Below, piece after piece: positions 54,274 to 62,651 of a stretch of DNA of 64,000 nt; the stretch's first letter is position 1; the number at the start of each line of letters is the position of its first letter. The translations under genes were made by a program, and so were the position numbers. The notes beneath the pieces were generated by a model. It did not search any database and had not been told where the DNA came from. It saw only the letters and a list, made by a program, of their open reading frames with translations. Source of the stretch: Archangium violaceum Cb vi76 (lineage in GTDB: Bacteria; Myxococcota; Myxococcia; Myxococcales; Myxococcaceae); assembly GCF_000733295.1 (NCBI RefSeq), contig NZ_JPMI01000026.1, positions 1-64,000 on the forward strand. The letters are read 5' to 3'.

Positions 54274-54861
54274 ATGCGTCGCTGGGTCGCAAGCCTGCTT
54301 CTCTCTCTCGTAACCCTGACCGGTTGTGGCGTCGGGGGTGCACCCGTGCGCGCTTCGTTGAGCGCGCGTCAGGCACTCACCAGTCCGCCAGAGCTGCTCG
54401 AGTTCGAGACATCCACCACCCGCCTGGAGCTGTACCGCGAGGTGGCCCGCATCTCCGAGACGGAGGCGGGTCTGTCTCCACAGGCACCGGTGCTGTTCCC
54501 CATCAGTCAGCGAGGTGAGCTGGTGGCGGCCCCGGGTTTCGAGGCGCGGACGGATCTGCTCCTGGCGCCAGACGCGGGAGCGCCGCTGCAGCTGAGCTTC
54601 GATGGACGGGCGGGCGAGCGCTGGCCGGAGGATCGGCGCGAGGGCCTGCAGGGCCTGTCGGAGCGCGAGGCGGCTGAGCTGGTGGCCCGCACGCTGCTGG
54701 CGCACTGGCGGATCAACCCGGCGGGAGGGGTGCAGGTGGATCGGGCCTCGGGCGCGCCGTACGCGGTGGCGTACGTGGACGGCATCCTGCGCATCAACCC
54801 GGCGTTCCTGTACATGGCGGCGGCCCAAGGTCCCGCTTCCCTGCCGGGCGCGGGCCAGTAG
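54274..54861 (+). CDS. Lipoprotein of unknown function
   Basis: 195 residues from ATG 54274 (GTG three bases earlier is an alternative). Lipobox LVTLTGC at residues 13-19. The mature part has no recognised domain; it contains PELLEFETSTTRLELYREVA and a C-terminal strand series (GVQVDRASGAPYAVAYVDGI, LRINPAFLYMAA). It is divergent from the methyltransferase gene over 52 bp and lies 45 bp before purC in the same direction. Confidence 0.7.
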   Translation: MRRWVASLLLSLVTLTGCGVGGAPVRASLSARQALTSPPELLEFETSTTRLELYREVARISETEAGLSPQAPVLFPISQRGELVAAPGFEARTDLLLAPDAGAPLQLSFDGRAGERWPEDRREGLQGLSEREAAELVARTLLAHWRINPAGGVQVDRASGAPYAVAYVDGILRINPAFLYMAAAQGPASLPGAGQ

Positions 54862-54906
54862 AGTCGCGCCTCCTTTCCGCCCCGCTTCGGGGCAGAGGCG
54901 CCTCCT

Positions 54907-55863
54907 GTGAACACCTCCGCACTCCACGCGCAGCTTCCGCATACGCTCCGGCAGACGAACCTGCCCACCCTGGGCCAGCACTACCAGGGGAAGGTCCGTG
55001 ACACGTACCGCCAGGGAGACCGGCTGGTGCTGGTCACCTCGGACCGGTTGTCGGCGTTCGACCATGTGCTGACCACCATCCCCTTCAAGGGCGAGGTCCT
55101 CAACCGGCTGGCGACGTTCTGGTTCGAGCGCACGAAGCACATCGTGGCCAACCACGTGCTGGACGTGCCGGACGCGAACGTGACGGTGGCGCGGGCCTGC
55201 GAGCCCTTCGCGGTGGAAGTGGTGGTGCGCGGCTACCTGACGGGCAGCCTGTGGCGCGACTACCAGAAGGGCACGCACACGGCCTACGGGGTGCCCTTCG
55301 GGGACGGGATGCGCAAGGACGAGGCGTTCCCCTCCCCCATCATCACGCCGTCCACGAAGGCGCAGTACGGCCAGCACGACGAGCCCATCTCCGAGAAGGA
55401 GATCCTGGCGAAGAACCTGGCGAGCGCGCGTGACTGGGCACGCATCACCGAGGCGGCGAAGGGGCTGTTCCTCGAGGGCCAGAAGTGGGCGCGCACGCGC
55501 GGGCTGATCCTCGTGGATACGAAGTACGAGTTCGGCAAGGTGGGCGATGAGCTGTACGTCATCGATGAGATCCACACGCCGGACTCGAGCCGCTACTGGG
55601 TGGCGGACGAGTACGAGGCGCGCTTCGCGAAGGGCGAGGACCAGCGGATGCTGGACAAGGAGAACATCCGCCAGTGGCTCATCCGCGAGCGGGGCTTCCA
55701 GGGCCACGGCACGCCGCCGGCGATCCCGGATGACGTGCGCGTGTCGCTCGCGGAGAAGTACCTCGCGGCCTACGGGCAGATTACCGGCACACCGCTGGAG
55801 CTGAACGTGGGCGACGTGCACGCGCGCATCGAGAAGAACCTGAAGGCGCGCGGGTACCTCTGA
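54907..55863 (+). CDS. purC: SAICAR synthetase (phosphoribosylaminoimidazole-succinocarboxamide synthase)
   Basis: 318 residues, the longer eukaryote-like form (about 300) instead of the short 240-residue bacterial one. Joins aspartate to CAIR with ATP in purine synthesis. Family motifs: QGKVRDTYRQGDRLVLVTSD, RLSAFDHVLTTIPFKGEVLN, VVVRGYLTGSLWRDY, DTKYEFGKVGDELYVIDEIH. GTG 54907 starts the protein. Directly after its stop comes the left 29-bp repeat of the toxin cassette. Confidence 0.95.
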   Translation: MNTSALHAQLPHTLRQTNLPTLGQHYQGKVRDTYRQGDRLVLVTSDRLSAFDHVLTTIPFKGEVLNRLATFWFERTKHIVANHVLDVPDANVTVARACEPFAVEVVVRGYLTGSLWRDYQKGTHTAYGVPFGDGMRKDEAFPSPIITPSTKAQYGQHDEPISEKEILAKNLASARDWARITEAAKGLFLEGQKWARTRGLILVDTKYEFGKVGDELYVIDEIHTPDSSRYWVADEYEARFAKGEDQRMLDKENIRQWLIRERGFQGHGTPPAIPDDVRVSLAEKYLAAYGQITGTPLELNVGDVHARIEKNLKARGYL

Positions 55864-55870
55864 AGCCTCC

Positions 55871-55899
55871 GGCGGCGGGTTCGATTCCCGCCGCCTCCA
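55871..55899. repeat. Left 29-bp repeat (tmRNA/tRNA 3'-end-like) of the AHH cassette
   Basis: GGCGGCGGG-ttcgatt-CCCGCCGCC-TCCA is identical to 57994-58022 and lies eight bases past the purC stop. Its last 24 bases match the tmRNA 3' end (T-arm, acceptor strand, CCA). No tRNA or tmRNA body precedes it, so it is a stray attachment-like fragment. Confidence 0.8.
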
Positions 55900-56299
55900 C
55901 TAAGCCAAGAGAAGTAATTCCGTTCAGGGGGCCCAGCGCCAAGGCCCGATTTCTCGGCCTCAGCGGTTGTACCCCCTGACCGAACTTAGTTCGGGTGGCT
56001 TAGAGGTTGCCCGCCGCCTTGAGTCGACCCCACTCCTAACGAGGAGGCGCGGAGCGCCTCAGGGGACCCAATCGGTTCTTGTCAGACCAAATTTGGACCA
56101 AATCCGGAGTACACGCCAACCCAGGCCGCCCTCCCTGGAGGTGCGCGGCAGGGGTCCTGGGTTTCTTGGGTGTCTTGGACGAGATGGGGCTTCACGCTCA
56201 ATGAACGATGAGCACGGAGGCCCGCGAGTACCGGGAGACGCAATTGATGGTGGGTGAGCCCGATGCTCGTCTACGCTCGCGTACTCCAAGGAGACTGAA
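55900..56299. other. 400-bp leader region of the toxin cassette
   Basis: No gene is seen. The section has lower GC than its surroundings, with AT-rich spots (56085-56105: ccaaatttggaccaaat) that resemble DNA flanking phage-type attachment sites, and a palindromic ccgaactta-gttcgg at 55980-55995. It presumably carries the promoter of the toxin gene. Confidence 0.35.
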
Positions 56300-57169
56300 A
56301 TGTCAGCGAAGGCACTCAGGGCATGGCTCGCGGTGGCTGCGCTTCTGCTCGGGACAAGCCCCGCCTACGGCGACACGAGCGCGGAGATCGCCGCGCGTCT
56401 GGACCATGCGAAGGCGGCATTGACGGCGACTCGTGGCCAGCTCACGCCGGAACAGTGGGCATTGCTCAGCGGCAAGCTCACGGGCGCGGAAAAGGCCCTG
56501 GCGGACTACAACCAGTTCGCCGCGAAGACGGGACGAACGATGGTCACCGCCCAAGCGAGCACCGCGGCAAGCTCCGAGGTTCTCGCGGCCGAAGGCGAGG
56601 CCATGGCGGCCCGAAGCACGGTCTCGGTGCTCGGGAGAGTGGGCGTTATCTTCCTCTCCCTGGTCACCATCCAGAGCGATGAGGATCCCACGCTCTACGA
56701 ATCCCGTCAGAAACGGGTGCTGGAAGAGCAACTCCGGGAAATCGGCCGCGCGGCCGAACAGGTCAAATCGGAAATCGAGCAGGCCAGCAAGTCCCCTGCC
56801 CCCAAGTCCGCCCGGCTCGACGAGGAGGAGGACGAGGACGGAGACATCCACCACCTCGCAACCAACAAGAATGACACGTCCGACGCCCGTGGAGGGCCGT
56901 GGACGCCAAGGTTCCGAGAGATATTCGAAAAGGCGGGAATGACTTTGAACGACCCCGCCAACACGGTGAGGGTCAAAGGCCACCGGGGCCCGCATCCCGA
57001 GCAGTACCATCGGCAGGTTCGTGACGTATTGAAGCTCGCCACGGATGACTGCGTCGGCGTGGTGCAATGCCGTGAACGACTCACGCGAGCGCTTTGGCGG
57101 TTGGGCGTGGAGTGCTCGACTCCTGGAACAAGACTGAACCAGTTGATTACGACACCTGCGGCAGGATAG
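56300..57169 (+). CDS. AHH-domain nuclease toxin, exported
   Basis: 289 residues. Signal peptide ends AYG (residues 1-25). A helical middle part with a weak hydrophobic stretch (VGVIFLSLVTI near 115-125) leads to the C-terminal AHH nuclease (180-275): DIHHLATNKN, RGGPWTPRFREIFEKAGMTL, NDPANTVRVKGHRGPHPEQY, then VQCRERLTRALWRLGVEC. The His residues of IHH and GHRGPHPEQYH are those of the AHH family of predicted HNH/EndoVII-like nucleases. The next gene encodes the cognate imm11-type protein. AAGGAG precedes ATG 56300. Target (DNA or RNA) not known from sequence. Confidence 0.85.
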   Translation: MSAKALRAWLAVAALLLGTSPAYGDTSAEIAARLDHAKAALTATRGQLTPEQWALLSGKLTGAEKALADYNQFAAKTGRTMVTAQASTAASSEVLAAEGEAMAARSTVSVLGRVGVIFLSLVTIQSDEDPTLYESRQKRVLEEQLREIGRAAEQVKSEIEQASKSPAPKSARLDEEEDEDGDIHHLATNKNDTSDARGGPWTPRFREIFEKAGMTLNDPANTVRVKGHRGPHPEQYHRQVRDVLKLATDDCVGVVQCRERLTRALWRLGVECSTPGTRLNQLITTPAAG

Positions 57170-57182
57170 GGATACCCGGCGG

Positions 57183-57740
57183 ATGCGCTACTTCCAACTG
57201 ATGGATGACGTGAATGTCCCGGGTGGGTGGATACTGGGAACCCCGACCGATGCACGGACGGGCCAGCCTCTAAGTGGCGTATTCCTCAAGGGCCAGCCCC
57301 TACGCGTCACCGGACCTGTTCGAGCTCCCTTCCTCCAGCCCGGAAGAGCGCTCGACTTCTCCCTGGCGGATACAGCACCAGTCGTCCACGCCAAGGTGGC
57401 CTCGGTCCTGGCCGAACTGGCACCGACCGACGTACAGCTCATCCCGGCGAACGTTGATACACAGCCTGAGCAATATTGCCTCTTGAATGTGCTGCGCGTC
57501 GTGAAATGTATCGATGATGCCGCTTGCGAAGAGGTCAATCACTGGACGCCCGAAGACGGAGTACCAGAGAAGACCGGGCAATATTTTTCCGTGTACGGCT
57601 TGAGGATCGATCCCACTCAGGTCGGAGGCGTGCACCTCTTCCGTCCCTGGGGATGGGAGATTGCCCTCATCGTCTCGGAGAGCATCAAGGAGGCGATGCA
57701 ACGACTGGGCGTGACGGGCGCCCGGTTCGACGAGGTTTGA
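57183..57740 (+). CDS. imm11-type (DUF1629) immunity protein
   Basis: 185 residues, cytoplasmic. The opening MRYFQLMDDVNVPGGWILGT, GRALDFSLADTAPVVHAKVA, YCLLNVLRVVKCIDDAACEE, YSVYGLRIDPTQVGGVHLFR-like segment and PWGWEIALIVSESIKEAMQR are the conserved blocks of the imm11/DUF1629 family found next to AHH toxins in myxobacteria. It starts 14 bp after the toxin gene and should neutralise it by binding. Start ATG 57183. Confidence 0.85.
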   Translation: MRYFQLMDDVNVPGGWILGTPTDARTGQPLSGVFLKGQPLRVTGPVRAPFLQPGRALDFSLADTAPVVHAKVASVLAELAPTDVQLIPANVDTQPEQYCLLNVLRVVKCIDDAACEEVNHWTPEDGVPEKTGQYFSVYGLRIDPTQVGGVHLFRPWGWEIALIVSESIKEAMQRLGVTGARFDEV

Positions 57741-57751
57741 ATCACCCAGAG

Positions 57752-57905
57752 TGAAGACCCACCTCCTGCCTCCACACCTCGAGCAAGCGAACACGTCCAG
57801 CGCTTTCCGTCCTACGTAGCAGCCCAGCTTGGTCCAATCGTGGTGTGCGCTCCTTCTTCGGCTCCTCCATCGTCGCGGCAAAGGACGGGCTCTCCTCCTC
57901 CGGCT
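57752..57905 (-). pseudogene. IS91-like transposase, C-terminal remnant
   Basis: Minus strand: KKERTPRLDQAGLLRRT in one frame and, after a shift, KALDVFACSRCGGRRWVFTL in the next. Same C-terminal signature as the fragment at 24478-24639 but with the full Cys pair. Inactive through frameshift and truncation. It fills the gap between the immunity gene and the right repeat of the cassette. Confidence 0.5.
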
Positions 57906-57993
57906 CCGACCTCGCCCCTGCTTGGGGGACCAGAAATGGCCGCAGTTGCGCGCCTGGAGCGAAGACGCCGTGGAACCTCGTGAGGGAGTGCCA

Positions 57994-58022
57994 GGCGGCG
58001 GGTTCGATTCCCGCCGCCTCCA
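57994..58022. repeat. Right 29-bp repeat of the AHH cassette
   Basis: Exact copy of 55871-55899 in the same orientation, 2123 bp downstream. Together they bound the toxin, immunity gene and transposase remnant. Confidence 0.8.
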
Positions 58023-58050
58023 TTGAAAGCTACCCGCCGCTCCGAGCCGG

Positions 58051-60732
58051 TCAGTTGACCTTCACGGTGATGGGCGCCGACGTCGTGACGTTGCCCACCG
58101 CGTCGTAGGCCTTGGTCGTCAGCGTGTGAAAGCCCTTGGTCACCGACAGCAGGTTCCAGCTCACGCTGTAGGGCGACGTGGTGTCCGTGCCGATGACCTT
58201 GGTGCCGTCGTAGAACACCACCTGGGTGACACCCTGGGCGTCACTCGCGCTCGCCTGCAACGTGGTGAGCAGGAACAGCGAGGCCCCGTTGGCGGGAGAC
58301 GTGAGGGCCACCGTGGGTCCGGTGTTGTCCACGTAGACGGGACGGCCGCCCGTCACGACGTTCCGCGTGTCGTTCCCCGCCAGATCGTAGGCCAGCACCT
58401 TGAGCGAGACGTTGCCATCGGGTCCGGTGCTCGAGTCCCAGTTCACCTCGTAGGGCGCCGTGGTGTCCGTGCCGATCAACGTCTCGCCCGCGTAGAACTC
58501 GACCTTCGTCACACCATTGAGATCGGTGGCGTTGACACTGACCGGGACGATTCCCCGAAGCCAGGTGTACGCCTGCGGAGCGGTGAACTCCGTGGACGGC
58601 GGGGTGTTGTCGACCGTCACCACCACCTCGGTGGAGATGCCGACGTTGCCCAGGCGGTCCACGGCCCTCGCCGTGAGCCGATGGACCCCGTCCCGCCTCG
58701 GCCAGCTGGTGTTCCAGGTCGCCGCGTGGGACGTCTGGGGCGAGATGGGGAACGCGCTGAGCTCCGTCTCTCCGGAGAAGTACTCGATGTCCATGACGCC
58801 GGTGGGGTCGCTCGCCGTGGCATCGAGCACGACATTGCCCCGCAGGAGCGCCCCCGGCACCGGTGAGACGAGCACCGTGCTCGGCCCGGTGTTGTCGGTC
58901 TTGATCACGACCGCCGTGGAGGTGGTGACGCGGCCCGCGGGGTCATAGGCCTTCGCCGTGAGCGAGTAGGTGCCATCCGCCACGGCGCCGCTGTTCCACA
59001 TCACCTCGTAGGGCGCGCTGGTGTCGGTGCCGAGCAGCGTCCCGTCCACGTAGACCTCGACCCGCGTCACCGCCATGTCGTCCTCGGCCGCCACGACCAC
59101 CGGCACCACGCCACCGACCGGCAGGTTGTAGCTGGTGGTGCTGTAGGGACTGGTGATCTTCACCGTCGGCGGGAAGGCATCCGTCGGCGGGCCCACCGCG
59201 AAGACGAGGTCGTCATGGTCGTCGCGCGAGCCCGTGCTGCACGACGACACCGGGCTGGTGCGCACCGCCTGGAACTGGGCGCGGATGGCCTGCAGGTCGC
59301 CCGAGGGCAGCACCACCTCCGCCGAGAGCCAGTGGGTCCCGTAGATGGTCCCCGTGACCGAGGTCAGCCAGGTCCACGAGGGGTTCGTGGCATCGCTCGC
59401 GGAGAACAGGTCGAGCACATCCTCACCGACCGGGTCTCCGGAGACGAGGACGTCGACCCGGGCCCGCCGGTTCTCGGCCAGGAGCTCCCCACCGACGCGC
59501 GTCACGATGATGCGCTGAATCCGCTCGGAATAGACCTGGTCGAGCCCCGGCCCGTCGGCACAGCCGTCGAGCGTGTTGGGCGCGTGCGGCTCCGAGGTGT
59601 TCCGGTCCTCGACCAGCTTCGCGGTGTCGCACACCTTGTTCACCGTGTCGCACACGGGGACGCCGAGCACGGGGTCGAACACGGCGGTGCCGGGCTTGAA
59701 CAGGGTGATGGGCACCGGGGCGCTCGTGGTCGTGTTGCCCGCCAGGTCATGGGCCTGGGCGGTCAGGGTGTAGTCCGCGCTGATGGCGTAGTCGAAGTTC
59801 CACTGCACGGAGTAGGGAGCCGTCGTGTCTTCCCCGAGCCACGAGCCGTTCAGCAGGAAGACGACCTTGGCGAGCCCCCGGTCATCCGAGGCGTCCGCCG
59901 TGAGGGTGACGAGTCCTCCCGGCACGACCGTCCCGCTGGAGGGCGCGGTGAGGACCACGCTCGGCGCGGTGTTGTCGTTGTCCATGATGAGGGTGATGGG
60001 CGCCGACGTGGTCACGTTCTGCGAGAAGTCCCACGCCTCCAACGTCAACGTGTGCGGACCATTGGAGAGGTATTTGACGTACAGCGAGTCGAAGGCGTAC
60101 GGCGCACTGAAGTCGATGTTGAACAGGACTCCATCCACGAAAGCCCGCACCATGTAGATGCCCCGGTCATCCGACGCGGTGCCCTGGACGCTCACGGTCT
60201 CGTGGACCGTCGTGCCGTCCGCCGGAGAGAGGATGGAGACCGTGGGCGGGACGAGGTCCTGGTCGATCGTCACGTTCATCACCGGCGTGGTGGCGATGAC
60301 GTTGCCGGAGTGGTCCTTGAGCCGCGCGATCAGCGTGTGGGCGCCATTCGCCACGGGCCTCGTGTTCCAGGAGGTCTCGTCGGAGTCATAGGGATGGACG
60401 AGCCAGCCGTGCGCGATCTGCGTGGTGCCGTCCAGGAGGACGTCGTAATCGCTCACCCCCGAGAGGTTGTTGGCGAACACCCGGACCGTGATCGTCCCGG
60501 TGAGCGGCGTGGGGCTGTAGGGCAGGGAGAGGGTGAGGTTCGGCGTCCCGGTGACGGCGGCCTCGAGGGTCGTGACCTCCTCCTCTAGATGCGGGGTGTC
60601 ACTCGGGGTGCCGCTGGCCGGCTCCAGCGTGGCCGCCTCCAGCGTCGTCGTGGCGAAGCTCCGGTCCAAGACCGAGGGCTCACAGGCCGTGAGCACGAGT
60701 GCTGCCGCGAGCAGCGATACCAGGATCCGCAT
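58051..60732 (-). CDS. Lipoprotein with repeated bacterial Ig domains
   Basis: 893 residues from ATG 60732 (GGGGGGAG upstream). Lipobox LVLTAC near residue 14. About seven Ig-like domains (Big_7, PF17957) share the pattern TLTAxASDxxGVxKVEFYxG, GTDTTAPYxVxWN, GxHTLTxKAYDxxGNVTTSA. A different domain with Cys pairs lies in the middle (near 395-530: VCDTVNKVCDTAKLV, GTIYGTHWLSAEVVLPSG). Surface-exposed adhesin, matrix or carbohydrate-binding roles are typical. It is divergent from the peptidoglycan-binding gene. Confidence 0.88.
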   Translation of the reverse strand: MRILVSLLAAALVLTACEPSVLDRSFATTTLEAATLEPASGTPSDTPHLEEEVTTLEAAVTGTPNLTLSLPYSPTPLTGTITVRVFANNLSGVSDYDVLLDGTTQIAHGWLVHPYDSDETSWNTRPVANGAHTLIARLKDHSGNVIATTPVMNVTIDQDLVPPTVSILSPADGTTVHETVSVQGTASDDRGIYMVRAFVDGVLFNIDFSAPYAFDSLYVKYLSNGPHTLTLEAWDFSQNVTTSAPITLIMDNDNTAPSVVLTAPSSGTVVPGGLVTLTADASDDRGLAKVVFLLNGSWLGEDTTAPYSVQWNFDYAISADYTLTAQAHDLAGNTTTSAPVPITLFKPGTAVFDPVLGVPVCDTVNKVCDTAKLVEDRNTSEPHAPNTLDGCADGPGLDQVYSERIQRIIVTRVGGELLAENRRARVDVLVSGDPVGEDVLDLFSASDATNPSWTWLTSVTGTIYGTHWLSAEVVLPSGDLQAIRAQFQAVRTSPVSSCSTGSRDDHDDLVFAVGPPTDAFPPTVKITSPYSTTSYNLPVGGVVPVVVAAEDDMAVTRVEVYVDGTLLGTDTSAPYEVMWNSGAVADGTYSLTAKAYDPAGRVTTSTAVVIKTDNTGPSTVLVSPVPGALLRGNVVLDATASDPTGVMDIEYFSGETELSAFPISPQTSHAATWNTSWPRRDGVHRLTARAVDRLGNVGISTEVVVTVDNTPPSTEFTAPQAYTWLRGIVPVSVNATDLNGVTKVEFYAGETLIGTDTTAPYEVNWDSSTGPDGNVSLKVLAYDLAGNDTRNVVTGGRPVYVDNTGPTVALTSPANGASLFLLTTLQASASDAQGVTQVVFYDGTKVIGTDTTSPYSVSWNLLSVTKGFHTLTTKAYDAVGNVTTSAPITVKVN

Positions 60733-60940
60733 GACTCCCCCCTCTGGGGCTGAAAAACCGTTTCCTGGGGTATTGAAGGAATCCAGACAGATTGGATCAC
60801 TGACAGTGCGGGAAAAGCGGCCCCCGGGAGCGCGTGTGTCGCAACCCCCCGGAATGACTGCTGTGGCGAAGAGGGGACGCAACTTGCGGTCCCCTGAGGG
60901 CGATAACCCTCGGCAAGTCACATTTTACGAGGTTTTCGAA

Positions 60941-62077
60941 ATGCGTGTCTCCGCCGCCCCACGCAGCACCCTCGCCGCAGCCAGCTCGCCTTCGAAGCCC
61001 ACATTGAAGCTCGGCGCGTCCGGTCCTTCGGTGAAGGCTCTTCAGCAGGCGCTGGCCAACGCGGGCTTTTCTCCGGGCGCGCTCGACGGCCAGTTCGGTC
61101 CGAAGACGGCCGCGGCGGTGAAGGCCTTCCAGAGCGCGAAGGGCCTCGTCGCCGACGGCATCGTCGGGCCGAAGACCTGGGCCAGGCTGACCGCGGCTCC
61201 CGCCGGCGGTGCGACCCCCACGCTCAAGCAGGGGGCGACGGGCGCCTCCGTCACCAACCTGCAGAAGCGCCTCGCCCAGCACGGCTTCAACCCGGGCGCG
61301 GCCGACGGCCAGTTCGGTCCGAAGACCACCGCGGCGGTGAAGGCCTTCCAGCGCGCGAAGGGCCTCGTCGCCGATGGCGTCGTCGGGCCGAAGACCTGGA
61401 GCAAGCTGAATGGCGCGACGGCTCCCTCGGCGCCAGCAACGGGCGGTAGCGGCCCCACGCTCAAGCAGGGCCACAGTGGCGCTCCGGTGACCGCGCTTCA
61501 GAACCGGCTCAATCAGCTCGGCTTCAATGCCGGTGCGGCGGATGGCCAGTTCGGTCCGAAGACCACCGCGGCGGTGAAGGCCTTCCAGAGCGCGAAGGGC
61601 CTCGTCGCCGATGGCGTCGTCGGGCCGAAGACCTGGAACAAGCTTGGCATCACGGTGAGCGGCACGCCCACGACCCCCCCCAGCAGCGGTGGCGTGCGCG
61701 GCAACTCCGCTCTCGCCAACAACGCCCGCTCGGTGGCGTTGAGCATGGGTGGTTACTCGAGCCAGGGCCTCTGCGCCACGGGCGTGAGCCGCGCCATTCA
61801 AAACACCTACGGCATCAAGGTGTGGGGCAACGGCAATGACATCGACAACAACCTGCCGAGGGACAAGTTCAAGCAGGTGAACCTGTCGCTTGCCGAAGCG
61901 CTGAAGATTCCCGGCCTCGTGCTCACCTGGGAGAAGACCTCCACCCGCCTCGGCAGCATCTACGGCCATACCGCCATCACCTCGGGCGACGGCCGCAGTT
62001 CCTACAGCGACTTCGTGGAGAGCAACACCCTGGGCGCGGGCGGCCGCAGCGGCTTCAAGGTCTTCATGCCGATCTAA
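60941..62077 (+). CDS. Peptidoglycan-binding hydrolase (three PG_binding_1 repeats)
   Basis: 378 residues. Three PF01471 wall-binding domains (near 25-90, 95-160 and 175-235) with LKxGxSGxxVxALQxxLxxxGF, DGQFGPKTAAAVKAFQSAKG and DGIVGPKTWxxL are joined by Pro/Thr/Gly linkers. The C-terminal 125 residues hold SSQGLCATGVSRAIQNTYGI and GSIYGHTAITSGDGRSSYSD; a Cys and His placed so suggest a CHAP/NlpC-like amidase or endopeptidase. No signal peptide is seen, so export by lysis or a special system is likely. GAGG precedes ATG 60941. Confidence 0.85.
   Translation: MRVSAAPRSTLAAASSPSKPTLKLGASGPSVKALQQALANAGFSPGALDGQFGPKTAAAVKAFQSAKGLVADGIVGPKTWARLTAAPAGGATPTLKQGATGASVTNLQKRLAQHGFNPGAADGQFGPKTTAAVKAFQRAKGLVADGVVGPKTWSKLNGATAPSAPATGGSGPTLKQGHSGAPVTALQNRLNQLGFNAGAADGQFGPKTTAAVKAFQSAKGLVADGVVGPKTWNKLGITVSGTPTTPPSSGGVRGNSALANNARSVALSMGGYSSQGLCATGVSRAIQNTYGIKVWGNGNDIDNNLPRDKFKQVNLSLAEALKIPGLVLTWEKTSTRLGSIYGHTAITSGDGRSSYSDFVESNTLGAGGRSGFKVFMPI
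61085..61636 (+). repeat. Three near-identical 96-bp coding repeats
   Basis: 61085-61180, 61304-61399 and 61541-61636 each encode DGQFGPKT to VVGPKTW and differ at only a few bases, including silent ones. Identity at DNA level exceeds what protein function needs, pointing to recent duplication or gene conversion. Confidence 0.85.
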
Positions 62078-62210
62078 ACACCGGCTGTAAACCGAGACCC
62101 GTGACTCCACGCTTCGGGCAAGCGCACTTGAAGAAAACCTGACGCGGCCTTTGCACCCGTCAGGCGCGGTGATTGATGGTGGGCACACCCACTCCGAGAC
62201 TCCGCGCACC

Positions 62211-62628
62211 ATGCCGCCCGCCCGCGTCTCCGCCCGCCTCCTGCTGCTCTCTGCCTGCGTGGGGCTCTGCCTCACGGCCTGCCAGACCGCCGCCACCGCG
62301 GTCGCACCGGCCTCAACTCCAGACGCCGCGCCTCCCGCGGCGGTCCGGAGCGCCACCCCAGCCCCGGCGGAGCAGCCTCTCACCGCCCTCAATACGCTCT
62401 TCCACCAGCAGTACACGGGGGCCCGGAAGGCCTATACCGCCCGCCTCGGCACCGAGGAGCGCCCCGTCCTGCTCATGAAGGGGACGCTCACCTTTCTGTG
62501 GCAGGGCAAGAGCACCCAATACACCGTGCTCTCGCCGCGCTACCACGCGCTCAAGCGACAGGTTCCGCCTCCAGAGCGATCTGCTGGCCCCGTATGCCAC
62601 CGAGTACCTCGGCGAGCTGCTGCGCTAG
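62211..62628 (+). pseudogene. Decayed lipoprotein gene
   Basis: From ATG 62211 the frame gives a signal with lipobox (LCLTAC), a Pro/Ala-rich tether, then FHQQYTGARKAYTARLGTEE and LLMKGTLTFLWQGKSTQYTV up to about 62560. A natural-looking C-terminus (SDLLAPYATEYLGELLR, stop at 62626) follows in another frame, so an internal deletion or frameshift has joined the two ends. Family unknown. Confidence 0.45.
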
Positions 62629-62651
62629 AACATCGCCAGGCCGCCCGTCGT

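Noticed and set aside
55871-55899. tRNA gene after purC
   Set aside because: Only T-arm and 3' acceptor are present; the purC stop is eight bases upstream, leaving no room for the rest.
57742-58023. Minus-strand frame beginning MEAAGIEPA
   Set aside because: Start lies in the 29-bp RNA-tail repeat; only its internal IS91-like part is meaningful.
61085-61636. CRISPR-like array
   Set aside because: Three 96-bp repeats with 123- and 141-bp gaps are in-frame coding repeats of a wall-binding domain.
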